64,000 nt of DNA from JACCVL01 sp963695375 (GTDB lineage Bacteria > Actinomycetota > Actinomycetes > Propionibacteriales > Nocardioidaceae), in NCBI GenBank assembly GCA_963695375.1, contig OY968767.1, positions 1,860,001-1,924,000 on the forward strand. The letters are read 5' to 3'. Every line of letters starts with the position of its first letter. Positions within the stretch are counted from its first letter, which is position 1. Positions 50,569-59,016 of the stretch are shown one piece after another. Made by a program: the position numbers and the translations under genes. Under the pieces are notes generated by a model. That model saw only the letters and a program-made list of their open reading frames with translations. It was not told the DNA's origin and searched no databases.

Positions 50569-51183
50569 TCAGTAGCGCTGCGGCAGCGGGTCGCCGTACT
50601 TGACCTGCGGCTTCGGCAGCCGGAGCCGGCGCAGCTGGGTGCTCCGGAGCAGGGAGTAGGAGACCGCGCCCTTGGTCTGGCCGGGCTCGAAGCGCCGGCG
50701 CAGCTCGCGGCGCAGCCGGACCGCCAGCCAGATGGTGTCCACGGCGGTCAGTGCGATGGTCAGCGACCACACCAGCAGCTGGGCCGCGAACAACCGGGGG
50801 ATCACGCTCAGCAGCAGGATGAGCATCAGCAGCGGCAGCAGGTACTGCGCGACGTTGCGCCGGGAGTCCACGAAGTCCCGGCAGAAGCGGCGGACCGGGC
50901 CCCGGTCCCGCGCCGGCAGGTGCTTCTCGTCGCCGGCCGCCAGCGAGGCGCGGATCCGCTGTCGCTCGGCGGTCTTGCGCTGTCGCTCGCGCCGGGCCAG
51001 CTCCTTGCGGTTGCGGACCGGTTTGAGCTGCTGCCGGCGGGCCGCCTCGGCCTCCTTGCGGCTGGGGGTCGGCCGCCCCTTGCCCTCCGCCTCCAGCCGG
51101 CGCAGGGCGTCGGCGGTCGACTCGCCGGGCTCGGCGGCAGCCGGATCGGCGGCCGGATCGGCGGCGGAGCGGCGTCGGAACAC
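50569..51183 (-). CDS. DUF3043 membrane protein
   Basis: A 204-residue DUF3043 protein. The N-terminal half is charged ('GRPTPSRKEAEAARRQQLKP', 'RNRKELARRERQRKTAERQR'), followed by 'LPARDRGPVRRFCRDFVDSR' and two membrane helices (~115-160), ending with 'LRSTQLRRLRLPKPQVKYGD'. The function is unknown; the family is restricted to actinobacteria. GTG 51183 follows GAGGTCGACCC. It diverges from pspA. Confidence 0.9.
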   Translation of the reverse strand: MFRRRSAADPAADPAAAEPGESTADALRRLEAEGKGRPTPSRKEAEAARRQQLKPVRNRKELARRERQRKTAERQRIRASLAAGDEKHLPARDRGPVRRFCRDFVDSRRNVAQYLLPLLMLILLLSVIPRLFAAQLLVWSLTIALTAVDTIWLAVRLRRELRRRFEPGQTKGAVSYSLLRSTQLRRLRLPKPQVKYGDPLPQRY

Positions 51184-51299
51184 GGGTCGACCTCGGCGTG
51201 CGGGGCGGGGGAGGAGGGCGCGGCCAGGGTACCCAGGTCGCGCCACCGGCCCGTAGGCTGGGAGTCCCTGACACCGACGAGGGGCGGCGGCACACCTCC

Positions 51300-52118
51300 A
51301 TGAGCATCATGAAGCGGATGGGCCTGATCTTCCGGTCCAAGGCCAACAAGGCGCTGGACCGGGCGGAGGACCCACGCGAGACCCTCGACTACAGCTACCA
51401 GAAGCAGCTGGAGCTGCTGCAGAAGGTGCGCCGGGGGGTCGCCGACGTGGCCACCAGCCGCAAGCGGGTCGAGCTGCAGATGACCCAGCTGCAGCAGCAG
51501 GGCGACAAGCTGCACGGGCAGGCGCAGAAGGCCCTCGGCGCCGGCCGGGAGGATCTCGCCCGCGAGGCGCTCACGCGGCGGTCCGCGCTGCAGCAGCAGA
51601 CCGAGGACCTCCAGGCCCAGCACGCCCAGCTGCAGGCCGAGGAGGAGAAGCTCACCCTCGCGTCGCAGCGGCTGCAGGCCAAGGTGGAGGCGTTCCGCAC
51701 CCGCAAGGAGACGATCAAGGCCACCTACACCGCCGCCGAGGCGCAGACCAAGATCGGCGAGGCGTTCTCCGGCATCTCCGAGGAGATGAGCGACGTCGGG
51801 CTCGCGGTGCAGCGCGCGGAGGACAAGACCGCCTCGATGCAGGCTCGGGCCGGCGCGATCGACGAGCTGGTCGCCTCCGGCGCGCTCGAGGACGCGTCCG
51901 CCTCGCCGAACAGCGATATCGAGCGAGAGCTGGCCGCGATCTCGTCCGGCTCCGACGTGGACGCCGAGCTGGAGGCGATGAAGCACCAGCTCGGTGCCGG
52001 CGAGGAGCGCCCCGCGCTCGGCGGCACCTCCACGGCGCGCCCCGGTGCGGAGGGTGCTGCTGCCGAGGGCACCGCGGCGGGGGCTCCGGACCCGGCGCCC
52101 GAGCAGCGGGAGGGCTGA
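51300..52118 (+). CDS. pspA: PspA/IM30 family membrane-stress protein
   Basis: A 272-residue PspA/Vipp1-like protein that coats and repairs stressed membranes. It starts 'MSIMKRMGLIFRSKANKALD' with the amphipathic N-terminal helix and 'DPRETLDYSYQKQLELLQKV', followed by a long coiled coil (~40-190) rich in Gln and Leu. The last ~80 residues are a disordered Ala/Gly/Glu tail. The following genes pspAA, htpX and pspAB form the actinobacterial Psp module. The mycobacterial ClgR/PspM/PspN partners are not seen here. Confidence 0.92.
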   Translation: MSIMKRMGLIFRSKANKALDRAEDPRETLDYSYQKQLELLQKVRRGVADVATSRKRVELQMTQLQQQGDKLHGQAQKALGAGREDLAREALTRRSALQQQTEDLQAQHAQLQAEEEKLTLASQRLQAKVEAFRTRKETIKATYTAAEAQTKIGEAFSGISEEMSDVGLAVQRAEDKTASMQARAGAIDELVASGALEDASASPNSDIERELAAISSGSDVDAELEAMKHQLGAGEERPALGGTSTARPGAEGAAAEGTAAGAPDPAPEQREG

Positions 52119-52121
52119 CCG

Positions 52122-52400
52122 GTGATCATCCGGATCATGGGCGAGGGCCAGTACGAGGTCGCCGACGCCGCCGCCGACGAGCTGAACACCCTCGACTCGG
52201 CGGTGGAGTCCGCCGTCGAGTCCGGCGACTCCGCCGCGTTCGCATCGGCCTTCCGCGCCCTGCTGGGCACCGTCCGGGAGCGGGGCAGCGCGCTGCCCGA
52301 CGACGTGCTCGTCGACTCCGACCTGGTGCTCCCACCGGCCGATGCCACCGTCGACGAGGTGGCTGCACTGCTCGGCGACGAGGGCCTCATCCCCGGCTGA
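52122..52400 (+). CDS. pspAA: PspAA-domain protein
   Basis: A 92-residue protein 3 bp after pspA. 'IIRIMGEGQYEVADAAADEL' and 'PPADATVDEVAALLGDEGLI' match the PspAA domain known from PspA neighbourhoods in actinobacteria and archaea. Its biochemistry is unknown; it probably binds PspA. GTG start. Confidence 0.85.
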   Translation: MIIRIMGEGQYEVADAAADELNTLDSAVESAVESGDSAAFASAFRALLGTVRERGSALPDDVLVDSDLVLPPADATVDEVAALLGDEGLIPG

Positions 52401-52501
52401 CCCCGCGTCCGCGGGAGCCGGGCCCGGTCGCGGCCGGAACAACCCGAGCGTCCGGAGCGTCGTACCAGGTGGGACGACCCGACAGGAGACCGCAACACAC
52501 G

Positions 52502-53398
52502 ATGGCCCACACACGATTCCGCACCGACCGCGGTCTGACCGCCCGGATGGGGCTGGTCGGCTTCTTGTTCGTCGCGCTGTATCTCGGCTTCATGGCGCTG
52601 CTCATCTCGGTGCTCGACGTGGCCGCACCGGTGATCGTGGTGATCGCGCTGGGCCTCGGCTGGGCGCAGTGGTACTTCTCCGACACGGTGGCGATGAAGG
52701 CGATGCGGGCCCGGGAGGTGACCCCGGAGCAGGCCCCGGAGCTGCACGGCGTCGTGGACCGGCTCTGCGCGCTCGCCGACATGCCCAAGCCCCGGGTGGC
52801 CGTGGCCGACACCGACATCCCGAACGCGTTCGCGACCGGTCGCTCGCCGCAGCATTCCGTCGTCTGCGTCACCACCGGGCTGCTGCGGCGGCTGGACGCC
52901 GACGAGGTGGAGGGCGTGCTCGGGCACGAGCTGGCGCACGTCGCGCATCGCGACGTCTCGGTGATGACCGTGGCCGCGACCCTCGGGGTCGTGGCCGGCC
53001 TGATCATGCGCTGGGGGCTGTGGTTCGGCGGCGGTGGCCGCGACCGCAACAACGCGCTGGTGTTCCTGGCGGTGTGGGTGGCGAGCATCGCGGTCTATCT
53101 GTTGAGCTTCCTGCTCACCCGGGCGCTGTCTCGCTACCGCGAGCTGTCGGCGGACCGCTCCGCCGCGTACCTGACCGGGCGGCCGTCGGCGCTCGCCTCG
53201 GCCCTGACCAAGATCTCCGGTGACATGGCCCGCATCCCCACCCGCGACCTGCGGCAGACCGAGCCGGTCAGCGCTTTCCTGTTCGCCCCGGCCCTGAACG
53301 GCAAGTCGCTGAGCGGTCTGTTCTCGTCGCACCCGCCGTTGGAGCAGCGGCTGGAGCAGCTGGCGCGGGTGTCCGCCGACCTCGGCCGCCAGGTCTGA
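52502..53398 (+). CDS. htpX: HtpX-type M48 membrane metalloprotease
   Basis: A 298-residue membrane-bound zinc protease for quality control of damaged membrane proteins. Two N-terminal helices (~17-55) precede the catalytic site 'VLGHELAHVAHRD' (His142, Glu143, His146); the third zinc ligand is Glu in 'YRELSADRSAAYL'. Two further hydrophobic segments lie at ~160-210. 'IPNAFATGRSPQHSVVCVTT' is the family's strand before the active site. It is part of the Psp operon. Confidence 0.95.
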   Translation: MAHTRFRTDRGLTARMGLVGFLFVALYLGFMALLISVLDVAAPVIVVIALGLGWAQWYFSDTVAMKAMRAREVTPEQAPELHGVVDRLCALADMPKPRVAVADTDIPNAFATGRSPQHSVVCVTTGLLRRLDADEVEGVLGHELAHVAHRDVSVMTVAATLGVVAGLIMRWGLWFGGGGRDRNNALVFLAVWVASIAVYLLSFLLTRALSRYRELSADRSAAYLTGRPSALASALTKISGDMARIPTRDLRQTEPVSAFLFAPALNGKSLSGLFSSHPPLEQRLEQLARVSADLGRQV

Positions 53399-53407
53399 CC
53401 GCCGGCG

Positions 53408-53986
53408 ATGGGACTGCTGGACGCGCTGCTCGGGCGCAGCAAGCCGGTCAAGGCCGACCTCGACGCGCTGTTCGGCGTCACCCAGGCGGCGCTCACGCTG
53501 GAGGCGGGGATCGGGCTCACCCCGACCGGCGTCGGAGCGGTCTGCTACCGCGCCAACGAGGGGGCAGCCTTCGCCACCGCCCAGACCGACCTCCAGCAGC
53601 TGCTCGACGCCGACGGCGGCCCAGCCGTCGAGATCAGCACCGACTCGTACGGCTTCACCTGGCTGGTGTGCCGGCAGCCGGCGGAGGCGCTGGGCGACCT
53701 CGTCACCGAGCTGCACGCGGTGAACCAGACCCTGCAGGACAACGGCTTCGGGCCGTCGCTGCTGTGCTCGGTGGTGGGGTTCGCGGGTCCGGAGGGGCGT
53801 CAGGTGGGGCTGGTCTACCTGTACAAGCGGGGCACCTTCTACCCGTTCGCACCCGTCCCCGGCGGAGCGCAGCAGCGGGACAACGCCATGGAGCTGCAGG
53901 TGCGCGGCGCGCTCGGGGCCGATCTCCGGATCGAGCCCGAGCTGAGCCGCTGGCTGGCGATCTGGGGGACCCCGGCCCTGCCCTGA
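53408..53986 (+). CDS. pspAB: PspAB-like protein
   Basis: A 192-residue soluble protein 9 bp after htpX. 'MGLLDALLGRSKPVKADLDA' is the characteristic N-terminus; 'GFTWLVCRQPAEALGDLVTE' and 'LVYLYKRGTFYPFAP' follow. PspAB is known from PspA/HtpX neighbourhoods; the molecular role is unknown. The next gene, glycerate kinase, starts 22 bp later and may be transcribed with it. Confidence 0.85.
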   Translation: MGLLDALLGRSKPVKADLDALFGVTQAALTLEAGIGLTPTGVGAVCYRANEGAAFATAQTDLQQLLDADGGPAVEISTDSYGFTWLVCRQPAEALGDLVTELHAVNQTLQDNGFGPSLLCSVVGFAGPEGRQVGLVYLYKRGTFYPFAPVPGGAQQRDNAMELQVRGALGADLRIEPELSRWLAIWGTPALP

Positions 53987-54008
53987 CCGCCCCCGCCATG
54001 ATGGGCCG

Positions 54009-55118
54009 ATGCGCATTCTCGTCGCCCCGGACAAGTTCGCCGGCACGCTCAGCGCCGTCGAGGCCGCCGACGCCATGGTCGCCGGCTGGCGGCGGCACGC
54101 ACCGGGCGACGAGCTGTCCACTGCGCCGATGTCGGACGGCGGTCCTGGCTTCGTGCACGCGCTGGCGGGCCACCTCGAGGGTCAGCTGCTCGCGGTGTCG
54201 GTGACCGGGCCGTACGGCACGGCCGTGCCGGCGGCGGTGCTGCTGGTCGACGACACGGCGTACGTCGAGTCGGCGCAGGCCTGTGGCCTGCACCTGACCC
54301 CGCCCGACGACCGCGATCCGGAGCGGGCCTCCACGGTCGGGGTGGGCGAGCTGATCGCGACCGCCGTGGACGCGGGTGCCGAACGGGTGGTGGTCGGCCT
54401 CGGCGGCAGCGCCACCACCGACGGAGGCGCGGGCATGCTGGCGGCTCTCGGTGCCGAGGCCGACGTCGACCTGCGAGCCGGCCCGGCCGGACTGGCCCGA
54501 CTCGCCGAGCGCGGGCCCGGCGGCCGGGTCGACCTGGAGGCGGTCCGTGAGCGGGTGGGCGACGTCCGGCTGGTCGCCGCCAGCGACGTCGACAACCCCC
54601 TGCTCGGGCTGCGGGGCGCGAGCAACGTCTTCGGGCCGCAGAAGGGGCTCGCCGCCGAGCGGCTGCCGGCCGTCGACGCGGTGCTGGAGCGGTTCGCGGT
54701 CGCCACCGACCGGAGCGTCGCGGACCGGCCGGGTGCGGGGGCAGCCGGTGGCCTCGGGTTCGCGCTGCTGCTGCTCGGCGCCACCCGGGAGCCGGGCGTC
54801 GAGCTGGTGGCCGGCGCGATGCGGCTGGCCGACCGCTGCGCGGCCGCCGACCTCGTGCTCACCGGTGAGGGGGCCTTCGACCACTCCTCCCGCGGCGGCA
54901 AGGTGGTGTACGGAGTCGCCCAGGAGGCCGCTCGGGCGGCCCGCCCGTGCGTGGCGCTGGCCGGTCGCGTCGACATCGGTGCCCGGGAGACCCGCGCGAT
55001 CGGAGTCGAGCAGGCGTACTCGGTCGCCGACCTGGTCGGCGAGCAGGCCGCCTTCGCCGACCCGGCCGGGTCGGTCGCGGCGCTGGCCGAGAAGGTCGCC
55101 CGGCAGTGGTCGCGCTGA
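54009..55118 (+). CDS. Glycerate kinase (GlxK/GarK family)
   Basis: A 369-residue kinase making 2- or 3-phosphoglycerate from glycerate and ATP. 'RILVAPDKFAGTLSAVEAAD' at the start, 'PMSDGGPGFVHAL', 'VVVGLGGSATTDGGAGMLAA' and 'VLTGEGAFDHSSRGGKVVYG' are the family's signature blocks. Length is normal. It belongs to glyoxylate/glycerate use and has no obvious link to the Psp genes in front. ATG 54009. Confidence 0.9.
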   Translation: MRILVAPDKFAGTLSAVEAADAMVAGWRRHAPGDELSTAPMSDGGPGFVHALAGHLEGQLLAVSVTGPYGTAVPAAVLLVDDTAYVESAQACGLHLTPPDDRDPERASTVGVGELIATAVDAGAERVVVGLGGSATTDGGAGMLAALGAEADVDLRAGPAGLARLAERGPGGRVDLEAVRERVGDVRLVAASDVDNPLLGLRGASNVFGPQKGLAAERLPAVDAVLERFAVATDRSVADRPGAGAAGGLGFALLLLGATREPGVELVAGAMRLADRCAAADLVLTGEGAFDHSSRGGKVVYGVAQEAARAARPCVALAGRVDIGARETRAIGVEQAYSVADLVGEQAAFADPAGSVAALAEKVARQWSR

Positions 55119-55262
55119 CGATCGTCGGCGCGACGTGGCACCATGGAGGGGAATCGCCGGCACCCTGTCGGCGTTCGAGCCGAGCGAAACGTCAGGACCA
55201 AGCACGCGACGCGGCCACCGCCGCCGGCGGTGACCTCAGACCGCGACCATAGGAGCGACTCG

Positions 55263-55634
55263 ATGAGCGACCAGACCGCCACTACGGCCGCCCCGGCCGA
55301 GACCACCACCGATGGCGTGGTGCTGACGTCGGGCGCCGCGGCCAAGGTCCGCAGCCTGCTCGACCAGGAGGGCCGGGACGACCTCGCGCTGCGCATCGCC
55401 GTGCAGCCGGGTGGCTGCTCGGGGCTCCGCTATCAGCTCTTCTTCGACGAGCGCAGCCTGGACGGCGACCTCGTCCGCGACTTCGACGGGGTGAACGTCG
55501 TCGTCGACCGGATGAGCGCGCCCTACCTCACCGGCGCCACGATCGACTTCGTCGACACCATCGAGAAGCAGGGCTTCACCATCGACAACCCCTCCGCGAC
55601 CTCGTCCTGCGCCTGCGGCGACTCGTTCCACTGA
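55263..55634 (+). CDS. erpA: ErpA/HesB-type iron-sulfur cluster carrier
   Basis: A 123-residue A-type carrier that delivers Fe-S clusters to apo-proteins. The three ligand cysteines are in 'VQPGGCSGLRYQL' and 'SSCACGDSFH'; 'VVVDRMSAPYLTGATIDFVD' is the strand region. The N-terminal ~18 residues are a Thr/Ala-rich extension. LipA, the QcrA Rieske protein and WhiB in this window all need Fe-S clusters. ATG 55263 follows AGGAGCGACTCG. A clear terminator hairpin follows at 55691. Confidence 0.93.
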   Translation: MSDQTATTAAPAETTTDGVVLTSGAAAKVRSLLDQEGRDDLALRIAVQPGGCSGLRYQLFFDERSLDGDLVRDFDGVNVVVDRMSAPYLTGATIDFVDTIEKQGFTIDNPSATSSCACGDSFH

Positions 55635-55690
55635 GCCACCGGCTCCGGCCGATCCGCCACACCGCCAGCACTCCAGAGTCGCTGCGCACC

Positions 55691-55731
55691 GAGCCCCGCT
55701 CGCCGGCCCTCCAGCCGGACCAGCGGGGCTC
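55691..55731. terminator. Terminator hairpin between erpA and ctaC
   Basis: GAGCCCCGCT (55691-55700) and AGCGGGGCTC (55722-55731) are perfect 10-nt arms; CCGGC/GCCGG inside extends the structure. It lies ~57 bp after the erpA stop. No T-run, as usual in high-GC genomes. Confidence 0.6.
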
Positions 55732-55840
55732 GTCGCGTGGAGCCCGAATCGGCACCCGGCACCGCCTCCCTGAGAGCGAGAGTGCGGGAGGTCTGGAGTA
55801 GGTTGGTCCCCGTCGGATCGGACACCCAGGAAGGCGACGT

Positions 55841-56734
55841 GTGAGCTCGGATCTCCGTGCCGCTAACCGTCGGGGGAGCGTGCCCCGACGGTGGCGCCTC
55901 CGTACCGGCTCGCGGGTGGCGCTGGCCCTCGGTGGGCTGCTGCTGGTCACCGGCTGCACCGGCCGCGACCTGGCGCTGCCCGAGCCCACCTCCGACCGCG
56001 CGCAGTACGTCGACTCGCTGTGGCTGGGCGCCTGGGTGGCCGCCGGCGTGGTCGGCGTCTTCGTGTTCGGACTGATGGTGTGGGCGATGGTCCGCTACCG
56101 TCGCCGCTCCGACGACGAGGTGCCGGCGCAGGTGCGGTACAACCTGCCGATCGAGGTGCTCTACACCGTCGCCCCGATCATCGTGGTGCTGGTCTTCTTC
56201 TTCCACACCATCCAGACCGGGCAGGACCTGCTCGAGGAGCCGTCGGATCCGAGCCACGACGTGCAGGTGCTCGGGCAGAAGTGGTCCTGGTCGTTCAGCT
56301 ACATCGAGGAGGACGCCACCGGTGGCGAGTCGGTGTTCACCTCCGGCACTCCGGCCGACCGGCCGACCCTCGTCCTGCCCGTCGGCGAGACGGTCCAGTT
56401 CACCCTGCGCTCGCAGGATGTCGTGCACGCGTTCTGGGTGCCCGCCTTCTACTTCAAGCTCGACGTGGTCCCCGGCCGGGCGAACACCTTCTCGTTGACC
56501 CCCACCCGCGAGGGCACCTTCGAGGGCCGCTGCTCCGAGCTGTGCGGCATCTACCACTCCCGGATGCTGTTCACGGTCGAGGTGGTCAGCTCCGAGGAGT
56601 TCGACGCCCATCTGCGGGACCTCCAGGCGGCCGGCAACGTCGGGGTGCTGGAACCGGGCAGCGACGCCACCCAGATCGCCGGCGAGGAGCCCGCGGCCGA
56701 CGAGTCCACGAGCGAGGACGGAGACGCGCAGTGA
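55841..56734 (+). CDS. ctaC: Cytochrome c oxidase subunit II
   Basis: A 297-residue aa3-oxidase subunit carrying the CuA electron-entry site. A lipobox 'LLLVTGC' places the lipid-anchor Cys at 39; two membrane helices follow (~58-80 and ~105-125). The cupredoxin domain holds CuA ligands in 'DVVHAFWVP' (His) and 'CSELCGIYHSRM' (two Cys, His, Met, plus Glu). A disordered acidic tail ends the protein. GTG 55841 has AAGG upstream. Its stop overlaps the ctaD GTG. It works with QcrCAB in the supercomplex encoded at the right end. Confidence 0.96.
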   Translation: MSSDLRAANRRGSVPRRWRLRTGSRVALALGGLLLVTGCTGRDLALPEPTSDRAQYVDSLWLGAWVAAGVVGVFVFGLMVWAMVRYRRRSDDEVPAQVRYNLPIEVLYTVAPIIVVLVFFFHTIQTGQDLLEEPSDPSHDVQVLGQKWSWSFSYIEEDATGGESVFTSGTPADRPTLVLPVGETVQFTLRSQDVVHAFWVPAFYFKLDVVPGRANTFSLTPTREGTFEGRCSELCGIYHSRMLFTVEVVSSEEFDAHLRDLQAAGNVGVLEPGSDATQIAGEEPAADESTSEDGDAQ

Positions 56735-58503
56735 CCACCACCGTCACCCCGCCCGGCCATGCCGCACCCGGCTCGGTGCCCCCGCCGCAGCAGCCGCAGC
56801 GGACGCTGGGGCAGCTCGCGAGCAAGGTGCTCAGCACCACCGACCACAAGGTGATCGGCAACCTCTACTTCGTCACCTCGTTCGCGTTCTTCCTCGCGGC
56901 CGGCGTGATGGCGCTCATGATCCGCGCCGAGCTGGCCCAGCCCGGCACCCAGATCGTCAGCGACGAGGCCTACAACCAGCTGTTCACGATGCACGGCACG
57001 ATCATGCTGCTGCTGTTCGCGACGCCGCTGTTCGCCGGCTTCGCCAACGCGATCATGCCGCTGCAGATCGGCGCTCCGGACGTGGCCTTCCCGCGGCTGA
57101 ACATGTTCAGCTACTGGACGTACCTTTTTGGCGGCTTGATCGCCTCGGCCGGGTTCATCGTGCCCGGCGGAGCGGCCGACTTCGGCTGGTACGCGTACGC
57201 CCCGCTGTCCAACGAGGTGAACTCGCCGGGGCTCGGCGGCGACCTGTGGGTGATGGGGCTCTGGCTCGCCGGTCTGGGCACGATCCTCGGCGCGGTCAAC
57301 TTCGTCACGACCATCTTCTGCATGCGCGCGCCCGGCATGACGATGTTCCGGATGCCGATCTTCACCTGGAACATCCTGGTGACCAGCCTGCTGGTGCTGA
57401 TCGCGTTCCCGATCCTCGCCGGAGCGCTGCTGATGCTCGAGGCCGACCGGGTGCTCGGCGCACACGTCTACGACGCGGCCAACGGCGGCGCGATCTTGTG
57501 GCAGCACCTGTTCTGGTTCTTCGGCCATCCCGAGGTCTACATCATCGCGCTGCCGTTCTTCGGGATCATCACCGAGGTGCTGCCCGTGTTCAGCCGCAAG
57601 CCGATCTTCGGCTATGTCGGCCTGGTGGCCGCCACGCTCAGCATCGCCGCGCTGTCGGTGGCGGTGTGGGCGCACCACATGTTCACCACCGGGGCGGTGG
57701 ACCGGCCGTTCTTCTCGTTCATGACGTTCTTGATCGCCGTGCCGACCGGGGTGAAGTTCTTCAACTGGATCGGCACGCTGTGGGGGGGATCTCTGACCTT
57801 CGAGACCCCGATGCTGTGGTCGCTCGGCTTCCTCACCACCTTCTTGTTCGGCGGGCTGACCGGCGTCATCCTCGCTTCCCCGGCGCTGGACTTCGCGGTC
57901 TCCGACAGCTACTTCGTGGTGGCGCACTTCCACTACGTGGTGTTCGGGACCGTGGTGTTCGCGATGTTCGCCGGGTTCTACTTCTGGTGGCCGAAGCTCA
58001 CCGGTCGGATGCTCGACGAGACGCTGGGCAAGATCCACTTCTGGCTGCTGTTCATCGGCTTCCACCTGACCTTCCTGGTGCAGCACTGGCTCGGCGTGGA
58101 GGGCTTCCCGCGCCGGTACGCCGACTACGAAGAGAACGACGGCTTCACCACCCTCAACGAGATCTCCAGCATCGGCGCGTTCGTGCTCGGTGCGTCGATG
58201 GTGCCGTTCGTGTGGAACGTCTGGAAGACGCGGAACGCACCTCGGGTGGAGACCGACGACCCCTGGGGCTGGGGGCGGTCGCTCGAGTGGGCCACCTCCT
58301 CACCGCCACCGCGGCACAACTTCCACCGGCTGCCCCGGATCCGCTCGGAGGCACCCGCCTTCGACCTGCACCATCCCGAGGTCGCTGCGCTCGAGCTGGA
58401 CGAGAATCCGGCGATGGAGGACGGTGGGCTGTCCGACAACCCCGACCAGGAAGGTCGCCGCGACCAGGTCGGCGGGCGCCCCCGCCAGGAGCGTGACCAG
58501 TGA
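56731..58503 (+). CDS. ctaD: Cytochrome c oxidase subunit I
   Basis: The 590-residue catalytic subunit binding hemes a and a3 and CuB. Twelve-helix pattern; 'FTMHGTIMLLLFATPLFAGF' holds a heme a ligand, 'QHLFWFFGHPEVYIIALPFF' the CuB His and the cross-linked Tyr, 'VWAHHMFTTG' the CuB His-His, and 'VVAHFHYVVFGTVVFAMFAG' the heme ligands. The last ~60 residues are a charged cytoplasmic tail. GTG 56731 overlaps the ctaC stop (GTGA), and the stop overlaps ctaF in the same way. Confidence 0.97.
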   Translation: MTTTVTPPGHAAPGSVPPPQQPQRTLGQLASKVLSTTDHKVIGNLYFVTSFAFFLAAGVMALMIRAELAQPGTQIVSDEAYNQLFTMHGTIMLLLFATPLFAGFANAIMPLQIGAPDVAFPRLNMFSYWTYLFGGLIASAGFIVPGGAADFGWYAYAPLSNEVNSPGLGGDLWVMGLWLAGLGTILGAVNFVTTIFCMRAPGMTMFRMPIFTWNILVTSLLVLIAFPILAGALLMLEADRVLGAHVYDAANGGAILWQHLFWFFGHPEVYIIALPFFGIITEVLPVFSRKPIFGYVGLVAATLSIAALSVAVWAHHMFTTGAVDRPFFSFMTFLIAVPTGVKFFNWIGTLWGGSLTFETPMLWSLGFLTTFLFGGLTGVILASPALDFAVSDSYFVVAHFHYVVFGTVVFAMFAGFYFWWPKLTGRMLDETLGKIHFWLLFIGFHLTFLVQHWLGVEGFPRRYADYEENDGFTTLNEISSIGAFVLGASMVPFVWNVWKTRNAPRVETDDPWGWGRSLEWATSSPPPRHNFHRLPRIRSEAPAFDLHHPEVAALELDENPAMEDGGLSDNPDQEGRRDQVGGRPRQERDQ

Positions 58504-58895
58504 AGGTCGAAGCCGGCGTCACCGGCCTGGTGGCGCTCTTCTTCGCGGTCGTGACCCCCGTCTACTGGTTCCTCTCGGAGGACCCGACCGGCACCGCCGC
58601 GCTGGTGATGACGACGCTGCTGGGAGCTCTGGTCGCGTTCTACCTCGGCGTGGTGGCCCGGCAGATCGACCCGCGACCGGAAGACCGGGCCGAGGCGGAG
58701 GTTGCCGACGGCGCGGGGGAGCAGGGCTTCTACCCCCCGTACAGCTGGTGGCCGCTGTACACCGCGCTGTCGCTCTCTGTGATGGTGCTGGGCGTGGCCA
58801 TCGGCTGGTGGCTGGTGATCATCGGCGTCGGGGTCGGGTCGCTGGCGCTGGTGGGATTCGTCTACGAGTACTACCGCGGCTTCCACGCTCACTGA
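58500..58895 (+). CDS. ctaF: Cytochrome c oxidase subunit IV (CtaF)
   Basis: A 131-residue actinobacterial aa3-oxidase subunit. About four hydrophobic helices: 'GLVALFFAVVTPVYWFLS', 'ALVMTTLLGALVAFYLGV', 'ALSLSVMVLGVAIGWWLV' and 'GVGVGSLALVGFVYEY'. The motif 'EQGFYPPYSWWPLYTALS' is typical. GTG 58500 overlaps the ctaD stop (GTGA), so the three oxidase genes are coupled. CtaE (subunit III) is not here; in related genomes it precedes qcrC, so it is probably just beyond the right edge. Confidence 0.93.
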   Translation: MKVEAGVTGLVALFFAVVTPVYWFLSEDPTGTAALVMTTLLGALVAFYLGVVARQIDPRPEDRAEAEVADGAGEQGFYPPYSWWPLYTALSLSVMVLGVAIGWWLVIIGVGVGSLALVGFVYEYYRGFHAH

Positions 58896-59016
58896 GCGAC
58901 TCGTCGGCAGGCCGGCCGGGTGCCGGGCCGGCATCCGCCACGCCGAGGATTCGGATCGATCCCCGTGACCGGGTTACGCTGATTTGGTCCCACGGCTCCG
59001 CCTCGGAGGTTTCCCC

